Below, piece after piece: positions 1-4,873 of a stretch of 6,793 nucleotides of DNA. The translations under genes were made by a program, and so were the position numbers. Positions within the stretch are counted from its first letter, which is position 1; every line of letters starts with the position of its first letter. Below the pieces are notes generated by a model. That model made no database searches. It was not told the DNA's origin and saw nothing but the letters and a program-made list of their open reading frames with translations. Source of the DNA: Candidatus Latescibacterota bacterium (GTDB taxonomy: Bacteria; Latescibacterota; UBA2968; GCA-2709665); assembly GCA_030746455.1 (NCBI GenBank), contig JASLMQ010000005.1, forward strand, positions 1-6,793. Reading direction: 5' to 3'.

Positions 1-1
1 T

Positions 2-70
2 CCAGGGCGATGGATCGCCATTTCCCGGGTCGCCATGCTCATCGAATCCTTCCAGGGAGACTCCACGTGA
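2..70 (+). CDS. 3' end of an upstream gene (partial, product unknown)
   Basis: Frame 2 is open from the window edge and ends at TGA 68-70. The visible 22 residues end in ...VAMLIESFQGDST and look like ordinary protein (W-I-A-I-S-R-V-A-M-L-I-E-S-F) rather than an out-of-frame reading. The stop overlaps the GTG start of the next gene by four bases (GTGA, 67-70), the typical geometry of translationally coupled operon genes. Too little is present to name a family. It is a call from frame, composition and overlap only; the left part of the gene lies outside the window. Confidence 0.5.
   Translation, partial: PGRWIAISRVAMLIESFQGDST
54..60 (+). promoter_or_regulatory. Shine-Dalgarno sequence for the GTG start at 67
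   Basis: AGGGAGA at 54-60 lies six bases before the GTG at 67. No comparable site precedes the ATG at 10, which would give a 19-residue longer protein whose extra residues (rich in His, Arg and Pro) do not look like a domain. Together with the GTGA overlap this decides the start at 67. Confidence 0.55.
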
Positions 71-570
71 GATTCCTCTGTGTCGGCTGTGACGAACGGA
101 TGAAGATGAAGGAGACCCGCGGCCCCGACGAGGACTCGATGACGATCATTTTTGAGTGCCCGGGCTGCGGGTGGGAGGTGGGTATGCTCACCAATCCGCA
201 AGAGACCCAGATGGTCCGGTCCCTCAATGTCAGGATCGGCCGGCTAGACGGTTCGGCTCAGGAACCTGCGCCGGGAGGACGTCTGGAGGAGATGTCTTCA
301 GAAGCCGGGGGGGACCCGGAAGGGCCTGTCTCCCTTCCCGAAGGACCGAAGCGTCCATTTGCCGATATGGTGGCCGGGGCCCACGGAGATTCGGGCGAGC
401 AAGCCTCCCCCCTTCAGTGGACGGCCGAAGCTGACGAGCGGCTCCGACGCGTGCCGCCGTTCGTCCGTCAGATAGCGCGCAAAGGCATTGAAGACTTCGC
501 CAGATCGCGCGGTTATGAGGTCATTACAGGCGAGGTGATGACGACCGCCCGGCGAGAAGTAGGAATGTAA
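67..570 (+). CDS. Zinc-ribbon plus PCP_red domain protein
   Basis: A 167-aa protein read from GTG 67. Residues 1-40 hold two CxxC pairs, C5/C8 and C31/C34 (CVGC and CPGC), spaced as in a zinc ribbon or rubredoxin-like metal knuckle. Residues about 60-115 are a low-complexity linker rich in Gly, Pro, Glu and Ser. Residues 118-165 match the PCP_red pattern: W-T-x-E-A-x-x-R-L, then V-P-x-F-V-R-x-x-A-R, then I-E-x-x-A, then I-T and a final A-R. PCP_red is known from the C terminus of the B subunit of dark-operative protochlorophyllide reductase and from stand-alone proteins; its biochemical role outside that enzyme is not settled. No signal peptide or membrane segment is seen. The neighbouring radical SAM gene, 53 bases downstream, carries two more copies of the domain, which suggests a joint function. 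Metal binding is inferred from the cysteines; a tetrapyrrole-linked role is a guess. Confidence 0.85.
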   Translation: MRFLCVGCDERMKMKETRGPDEDSMTIIFECPGCGWEVGMLTNPQETQMVRSLNVRIGRLDGSAQEPAPGGRLEEMSSEAGGDPEGPVSLPEGPKRPFADMVAGAHGDSGEQASPLQWTAEADERLRRVPPFVRQIARKGIEDFARSRGYEVITGEVMTTARREVGM

Positions 571-623
571 AGGGCCGGGATGTGCGCCTTCCCGCTCACG
601 AATCTTCGAGATACACGTATTCC

Positions 624-2120
624 ATGGATTTTCGCACCCACACCGTTTCGTGGAATCTGACTCAACGCTGCAACCTCCAATGCTCTCACTGCTACCTGGA
701 TGCCGCGTTCCGCGTCGGTCGCAAGGTGGACGAGTTGTCCACGCAGGACTGTTACAACATCATCGGCCAGATCGCCGAGGTCAACCCGAACGCGCTACTG
801 ATTCTGACCGGCGGGGAGCCGCTGTTGCGATCCGATATTTTCAGCATCGTCCGCCGTGCAGCGGAACGCGGCTTCTTCGTGGTAGTGGCGACTAACGGGA
901 CGACAATCAATCCCACCAACGTGCGTCAAATGGTCGATGCCGGCGTCAAAGGTGTCGGTCTCAGCCTTCATTCGAGCAGGGAGGAGATGCACGACCGGTT
1001 TACGGATGTCCCGGGGTCGTGGCAGGCTGCGGTCGACGCTGCCGTTGTGCTGCGCGAGGCCGGAATGGAATTCGTGATTCAGACCTCGGTGATGGCCTGG
1101 AACTACGAGGAGATTCCGCAGATCGTGGATTTCGCCTATCAACTGGGCGCGAAGTTCTACAACCTTTATCTTCTTGTCTGCACGGGGCGCGGGCAGGGCC
1201 TGACGGATGTTTCATCCGTACAGTACGAGCGCTTACTGGCCGGTCTCTATGAGATCCAGAAGAAACATGTGGGACGCATGCTCATCAGCGCCAAATGTGC
1301 GCCGCAGTACAAGCGTGTCATCTACGAGGACAACCCAGACTCGCCCTTCCTGAAGTCTCACGCAGGGGGCTGCCCGGCGGCCACCCATTACTGCCAGATC
1401 GATCCCCGTGGAGAGGTGACTCCCTGTCCGTATATGCCAATTGGAGTTGGGAATCTGCGGGAGACCCCATTTGCAGCCATCTGGCGTGAAGCGCCTCTGC
1501 TGAAGGAATTGCGGGATCGGTCGTTGCTGGAAGGCCGCTGCGGTGTCTGTGAATTCAGATCCCTGTGCAGCGGCTGCCGTGCCCGTGCCTACGCCAAGAC
1601 GAAGAACTATCTGGCCGAAGACCCGTCCTGCCGTTATGAGCCGGGAAGACACGGCTTTGAGGAAATCGTGCTGGCCGAAGAAGAGACATTGGGGAGCGAA
1701 GCGGATCTTGTGCTGGAGTGGGACGAAGCGGCCCAGAACCGGCTGCAGGCCATTCCCTCCTTTGCCCGAGGGATGGTGGTGAAGGGGGTCGAGCTTTTCG
1801 CACGGGCAAACCGGCACCCGGTCGTGACCCTCGGGGTGATGCAACAGGCCCGCGAGGCGGTCGGAGCACGAAGCGGCTCTGCGGTACCGCCGATGCAAGA
1901 CTCAGATGGTGCACAAGATGCGGAGGCCGAAGTCACGACCTCGCTTCTCTGGTCTCCGGAGGCGCGGGAGCGGCTTTCGCAGATTCCATTTATACCTGTG
2001 CGCGACCGGATCCTCAAGCGGGTGGAAGCTTATGCCGAAGGGAACGGGGTCACCCGGGTTACCCTGGACGTCTATGAGGCAGGAAGGGGAGGCGGCGACC
2101 AGGTCGGGTGGCCGTCTTGA
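624..2120 (+). CDS. NirJ/AhbC/AhbD-like radical SAM/SPASM protein with two C-terminal PCP_red domains
   Basis: A 498-aa protein from ATG 624. The radical SAM core has the 4Fe-4S ligands C16, C20 and C23 (CNLQCSHC), the GGEP motif at 63-66, NGT at 91-93 and SLHS at 114-117. The SPASM-like auxiliary cluster region has C225, C250, C257, C268, C306, C309, C315, C318 and C336, with CGVCEFRSLCSGCRARAYA as in the heme d1 and alternative-heme enzymes. Those relatives remove or oxidise side chains of siroheme-derived tetrapyrroles or coproheme. Two PCP_red-like units follow, at 366-412 and 443-489, joined by an acidic linker; the second is more divergent. NirJ/Ahb proteins are usually about 350-400 aa, so the tail is an addition. 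An in-frame GTG at 582, seven bases after AAAGGG, would add 14 residues; ATG 624 was chosen because the family normally starts just before the cysteine motif, although its own ribosome binding site is poor. The protein is cytoplasmic. The exact substrate cannot be read from sequence. Confidence 0.9.
   Translation: MDFRTHTVSWNLTQRCNLQCSHCYLDAAFRVGRKVDELSTQDCYNIIGQIAEVNPNALLILTGGEPLLRSDIFSIVRRAAERGFFVVVATNGTTINPTNVRQMVDAGVKGVGLSLHSSREEMHDRFTDVPGSWQAAVDAAVVLREAGMEFVIQTSVMAWNYEEIPQIVDFAYQLGAKFYNLYLLVCTGRGQGLTDVSSVQYERLLAGLYEIQKKHVGRMLISAKCAPQYKRVIYEDNPDSPFLKSHAGGCPAATHYCQIDPRGEVTPCPYMPIGVGNLRETPFAAIWREAPLLKELRDRSLLEGRCGVCEFRSLCSGCRARAYAKTKNYLAEDPSCRYEPGRHGFEEIVLAEEETLGSEADLVLEWDEAAQNRLQAIPSFARGMVVKGVELFARANRHPVVTLGVMQQAREAVGARSGSAVPPMQDSDGAQDAEAEVTTSLLWSPEARERLSQIPFIPVRDRILKRVEAYAEGNGVTRVTLDVYEAGRGGGDQVGWPS
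1719..1859 (+). other. First PCP_red domain of the radical SAM protein
   Basis: Residues 366-412 show W-D-E-A-A-x-x-R-L-x-x-I-P-S-F-A-R, then K-G-V-E-L-F-A and V-T-x-x-V-M-x-x-A-R. This is the same pattern as in the C terminus of the upstream zinc-ribbon protein. It follows the SPASM cysteines after a charged linker of about 25 residues. Confidence 0.75.
1950..2090 (+). other. Second, divergent PCP_red-like domain of the radical SAM protein
   Basis: Residues 443-489 begin W-S-P-E-A-R-E-R-L-S-Q-I-P-F, a very good match to the start of PCP_red. The following F-V-R-x-x-A-R stretch is replaced by I-P-V-R-D-R-I-L-K-R, and the end reads R-V-T-L-D-V-Y-E-A-G-R instead of I-T-x-x-V-M-x-x-A-R. The order of conserved positions still fits the domain. 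Confidence 0.6.
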
Positions 2121-2376
2121 GGTTTGAGGTTGTTTCTGGTGTGGGAATGCGAGGAGGTTAGGCTCGATCCAGAGCAAAACCTCCAGCTCGTCTGCCGACA
2201 GCAGCGCGGGATGGGTGAAGGTGTCCTGCAGTCTCGCACGGACATACCCGAACGCCGGGGCCCGACACCGGTCGTACCCGAGGCACCGCCGCCACAGCGT
2301 TCCGCCGTCCGATTCTCCTGCACCAGTGTCGCATCATACCCGGAATGAGCGATCGCGAACCGATGAGGAGGACCCC
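2121..2376 (+). other. Non-coding gap upstream of glnK
   Basis: 256 bases between the radical SAM stop and the glnK start. No forward reading frame looks like a gene. I found no GG-N10-GC arrangement of a sigma-54 promoter in the parts I checked, no convincing -35/-10 pair, and no hairpin followed by a T run. Visible items: a 7-base tandem repeat TTGAGGT at 2117-2130 overlapping the radical SAM stop codon, and the 8-base palindrome GCGATCGC at 2349-2356 just before the glnK ribosome binding site. The glnK-amt promoter is likely somewhere in this gap. Confidence 0.4.
2365..2372 (+). promoter_or_regulatory. Strong Shine-Dalgarno sequence of glnK
   Basis: GAGGAGGA at 2365-2372 contains a full AGGAGG (2366-2371), five bases before ATG 2377. 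It fixes the start: the same frame is open from 2215, but the extra 54 residues do not resemble PII. Confidence 0.8.
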
Positions 2377-2715
2377 ATGAAGCTCATCACAGCAATCGTA
2401 CAACCCCATAAGCTGGACGACGTGCGGATGGCCCTGTCCTCGATTGGGGTCCGGGGAATGACCGTCACCGAAGCCAGGGGGTTCGGCAGGCAGACGGGCC
2501 ACAGGGAGTTCTATCGCGGTGCGGAATATGACGTGGAGTTCGTGCCCAAGCTCAAGATCGAGACCGCCGTGGACGACGATCTGGTCAGTAGGACCATCGA
2601 GGCCATTGAGGGGGCAGCCAAGACCGGAAACGTAGGTGACGGGAAGATCTTCGTTACCAACCTGGAAGAGGCCGTTCGGATCCGCACAGGTGAAAGCGGT
2701 TCGGAGGCGCTCTAG
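2377..2715 (+). CDS. glnK: Nitrogen regulatory protein PII, GlnK type
   Basis: A 112-aa PII protein, exactly the usual length. PII forms cytoplasmic trimers that sense ATP/ADP and 2-oxoglutarate and control ammonium channels, glutamine synthetase regulation and nitrogen transcription. Seen here: the opening MKLITAIVQPHKLDDVR, Q39 and K58 (2-oxoglutarate/ATP site), the T-loop Y46-R-G-A-E-Y51 with Tyr51 (the uridylylation site in enteric PII), G87-D-G-K90, and R101/R103 (nucleotide binding). All key residues are present, so it should be fully functional and could be covalently modified if a GlnD is encoded elsewhere. The amt gene starts 33 bases downstream, the conserved glnK-amtB arrangement; this linkage argues for GlnK rather than GlnB, although the two cannot be separated by sequence alone. 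Confidence 0.96.
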   Translation: MKLITAIVQPHKLDDVRMALSSIGVRGMTVTEARGFGRQTGHREFYRGAEYDVEFVPKLKIETAVDDDLVSRTIEAIEGAAKTGNVGDGKIFVTNLEEAVRIRTGESGSEAL

Positions 2716-2734
2716 ACTCTGCACCCTGTCTCCC

Positions 2735-2740
2735 GGGAGG
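2735..2740 (+). promoter_or_regulatory. Shine-Dalgarno sequence of amt
   Basis: GGGAGG at 2735-2740 lies eight bases before ATG 2749 and supports that start over the in-frame ATG at codon 11. Confidence 0.6.
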
Positions 2741-2748
2741 CAATCGAT

Positions 2749-4059
2749 ATGAAGGTTCATGTATGCAGGCGCATCCCGATGGCGCTGTTGACGTTGTCGA
2801 TCCTTGCCCTGCCGACGGCGGCCCTGGCCCAGGAGGCGCCATCTCTCGACTCGGGTGATACGGCCTGGATGCTCGCCTCGACCGCGCTGGTACTTTTCAT
2901 GACCATCCCCGGATTGCTGCTCTTCTACGGTGGGCTGGTGCGAACAAAGAACGTGCTGTCGGTATTGATGCAGTGCCTTGCCATCACTTCGCTGATGACG
3001 GTCCTGTGGGTGCTGTATGCCTACAGCCTGTGCTTCGAGAGCGGTGTTCTCAACAAGTGGGTCGGGGGATTGGGCAAGATCTGCCTCAAAGGAGTGGGCG
3101 TGGATGCCATCCGGGATGGCCAGACGATTCCCGAGACAGTGTTCATGATGTTCCAGCTGACCTTTGCGATCATCACACCGGCGCTGATCGTGGGGGCCTT
3201 TGCCGAGCGAATGAAGTTCTCCGCCATGTTCTGGTTCGTGGGAATCTGGCTGACGCTGGTCTACGTTCCGACCTGCCATTGGGTCTGGGGTGGCGGCTGG
3301 TTGGGCGACATGGGAGCCCTCGATTTTGCGGGAGGCACGGTGGTCCACGTCAACGCCGGCTTCGCCGGGTTGACCGCGGCTATGGTACTGGGCAGACGCC
3401 GTGGCTACCTGGAGATCCCCATGCCGCCTCACAACGTAACGCTCACAGTGGTCGGCGCTTGTATGCTCTGGGTGGGTTGGTTCGGGTTCAACGCCGGGAG
3501 CCAGCTTGCGGCCGACGGCACGGCCGGCATGGCCATGGCTGTGACTCAGATCTCCGCTGCCTCTGCAGCACTGACCTGGATGCTCGTCGAGTGGGCCACA
3601 CGAGGCAAGCCGAGCGTGCTGGGTATGGCCACCGGAGCTGTGGGCGGCCTGGTGGCGATCACGCCGGCATCGGGTTTCGTCGGGCCGATGGGCGCTCTGG
3701 TGATCGGTGCGGCGGCGGGCGTGCTCTGCTTCCTGGGAGCCACCACCCTCAAGAACAGATGCGGATACGACGACTCGCTGGACGTCTTCGGGGTGCACGG
3801 AATCGGCGGCATCGTGGGCGCGATGCTGACCGGCGTGTTCGCCGCTTCGAGCTTGGGCGGTTCCGGGCTGGAACGGGGCATCGCCAGTCAGGTCGGGGTC
3901 CAGTTCGTAAGCGTGGTCGCCACGGGCATCTACAGTTTGGTGCTGACGTGGATCATCCTGAAGGTAATCGATTCGACGATTGGCCTGCGCGTCATCCAGG
4001 ACGAAGAGATCGCGGGACTGGACATCTCGCTGCACGACGAGCGAGGGTACAACCCGTAG
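2749..4059 (+). CDS. amt: Ammonium channel/transporter, Amt family
   Basis: A 436-aa inner-membrane protein of usual Amt length that moves ammonium into the cell as a homotrimer. Residues 1-27 form a signal peptide (K2...R7-R8, hydrophobic core, A-L-A then Q28), as in E. coli AmtB. About eleven hydrophobic helices follow. Family signatures are visible: PGLLLFYGGLVR (54-65), AFAERMKFSA (150-159), WGGGWL (180-185), DFAGGTVVH with pore His200, WFGFNAGS (244-251), and DVFGVHGIGGIVG with pore His350. His200 and His350 are the twin histidines of the conduction path (His168 and His318 of E. coli AmtB). The cytoplasmic tail ends in D-I-S-L-H-D-E-R-G-Y, close to the AmtB C terminus that contacts GlnK. 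Close spacing to glnK indicates co-transcription and regulation by GlnK plugging. Confidence 0.96.
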   Translation: MKVHVCRRIPMALLTLSILALPTAALAQEAPSLDSGDTAWMLASTALVLFMTIPGLLLFYGGLVRTKNVLSVLMQCLAITSLMTVLWVLYAYSLCFESGVLNKWVGGLGKICLKGVGVDAIRDGQTIPETVFMMFQLTFAIITPALIVGAFAERMKFSAMFWFVGIWLTLVYVPTCHWVWGGGWLGDMGALDFAGGTVVHVNAGFAGLTAAMVLGRRRGYLEIPMPPHNVTLTVVGACMLWVGWFGFNAGSQLAADGTAGMAMAVTQISAASAALTWMLVEWATRGKPSVLGMATGAVGGLVAITPASGFVGPMGALVIGAAAGVLCFLGATTLKNRCGYDDSLDVFGVHGIGGIVGAMLTGVFAASSLGGSGLERGIASQVGVQFVSVVATGIYSLVLTWIILKVIDSTIGLRVIQDEEIAGLDISLHDERGYNP

Positions 4060-4127
4060 GCCGGGCTGCGAGCGTTTCCCACCCAAGATGTAGTTCGTGA
4101 CCACACAAGAGCTCGAGAGAGACCGCA

Positions 4128-4646
4128 ATGACTGATCAGTCAGTGCCGGGCCGTGAGAACGGCAATGTCCCCTTGATTGCGGTGACCGGGTTTCGTAACA
4201 CCGGGAAGACGACCGCCATCGAGGGTATGGTGGGGGAGCTTGCCGACCGGGGCCACCGTGTAGGGACACTCAAGCACTGCCACGGCGGATATGATTTGGA
4301 TTCTCCAGGCAAGGATTCCTGGCGGCACCGTCGTGCCGGAGCCACCAGGACGGTCCTGACGGGTCCCAACGGCATTGCGCTGCTGGGTGAACCGATGCCT
4401 GAAGATGACCTCTGTCAGCTCGCGGAGTGGCTGTTTTCGGATATGGATCTCGTTCTTGCGGAAGGCTACCACTGGCTGCCTCTGCCTCACATTGACGTCC
4501 AGAGAAGTGACGGGACCACAAGACCCTCCCATCCGGACGGCGAGGCCCTGGGATGGCTGCCGTGTCGTTTTGGAGCCCCTCAGATATCAGACATTTGCGA
4601 TCTGCTGGAGCAGTACTGCCTTCCAGTACCTATCCGAGAACCCTGA
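4128..4646 (+). CDS. mobB: Molybdopterin-guanine dinucleotide biosynthesis protein MobB
   Basis: A 172-aa P-loop NTPase. MobB binds GTP and assists MobA in making or delivering the guanine dinucleotide form of molybdenum cofactor. The Walker A motif is G21-F-R-N-T-G-K-T-T29. The family motif D-x-D-x-x-G-K-D-S-x-R-H-R-x-A-G-A spans residues 56-72, and the Walker B-like segment D107-L-V-L-A-E-G-Y-H is at 107-115. The length is typical and the N terminus has about 15 residues before the first beta strand. ATG 4128 is preceded by a purine-rich GAGAGAGA at 4115-4122. No mobA, moeA or molybdoenzyme gene is in view, so the context does not tell which enzyme it serves. It lies 68 bases after amt and may be read from the same transcript. 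Confidence 0.92.
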   Translation: MTDQSVPGRENGNVPLIAVTGFRNTGKTTAIEGMVGELADRGHRVGTLKHCHGGYDLDSPGKDSWRHRRAGATRTVLTGPNGIALLGEPMPEDDLCQLAEWLFSDMDLVLAEGYHWLPLPHIDVQRSDGTTRPSHPDGEALGWLPCRFGAPQISDICDLLEQYCLPVPIREP

Positions 4647-4661
4647 CGGCGGAGCCGTCGG
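4643..4661 (+). other. Small hairpin over the mobB stop codon
   Basis: GACGGC (4645-4650) and GCCGTC (4654-4659) form a perfect six-base stem with a GGA loop, extendable by one G-U and one C-G pair to 4643/4661. It begins inside the TGA stop of mobB. No T run follows, so it is not a standard intrinsic terminator; it may protect or attenuate the transcript, or be chance. Confidence 0.3.
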
Positions 4662-4695
4662 ATCCTTCCTGGGAGCGTCCAGACTAAAGCCCAGG

Positions 4696-4770
4696 ATGAT
4701 GCAGAAACTCCTCGGCGGCGTTGTCCTTATCGCCATTGCCTTCCTGGCTCGAAGAGCTCTCACTATCTAG
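4696..4770 (+). CDS. Possible 24-aa single-span membrane peptide (doubtful)
   Basis: ATG-ATG at 4696-4701 opens a 24-codon frame ending at TAG 4768-4770. The peptide has a short polar start (M-M-Q-K), a hydrophobic core L-L-G-G-V-V-L-I-A-I-A-F-L-A and then R-R-A-L-T-I, i.e. the layout of a small membrane protein. An AGG directly abuts the ATG, too close for a good ribosome binding site. The same frame is open further upstream within mobB, so it may be accidental. No family is recognised. Confidence 0.15.
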   Translation: MMQKLLGGVVLIAIAFLARRALTI

Positions 4771-4858
4771 GCACCCCCTGTAGAACCTGGCTCGCTTGCG
4801 CGGTATCTGCAGGGCTCTACTCGTTCGCAAGCCACGCCCTCGTGCAGCCGCCCGCCTC

Positions 4859-4873
4859 CACTGAGTCCCAGTG
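4859..4873 (+). repeat. Inverted repeat abutting the flavoprotein start
   Basis: CACTG (4859-4863) and CAGTG (4869-4873) with a five-base loop end exactly at the base before ATG 4874. No proper Shine-Dalgarno site is seen here, so the small stem sits where one would be expected. Five pairs are weak and may be chance. Confidence 0.2.

Noticed and set aside
6..19. Inverted repeat GGCGAT/ATCGCC at the left edge.
   Set aside because: It lies inside the coding end of the upstream gene and has only a two-base loop; no regulatory role can be argued.
2121..2336. A - strand frame through the gap before glnK, including a stretch like F-T-H-P-A-L-L-S-A-D-E-L-E-V-L-L-W-I-E-P.
   Set aside because: It looks somewhat protein-like, but there is no ATG or ribosome binding site before it after the in-frame stop, and it runs on into the radical SAM gene on the opposite strand. 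No family was recognised. It could be a decayed fragment, but I cannot support it.
2973..4100. A 375-codon + strand frame inside amt.
   Set aside because: It overlaps amt in another frame, is Arg/Gly-rich and has no recognisable motif; amt has full family signatures.
2158..4269. A 703-codon open frame on the - strand opposite glnK, amt and part of mobB.
   Set aside because: It is the antisense shadow of well-identified genes in high-GC DNA. Its translation is rich in His, Arg, Gln and Asp without any domain, and it would cover two clear families on the other strand.
4794..4832. A 7-base inverted repeat GCTTGCG/CGCAAGC in the gap before the flavoprotein gene.
   Set aside because: The 25-base loop is long, the stem does not extend and no T run follows, so neither a terminator nor an operator can be supported.
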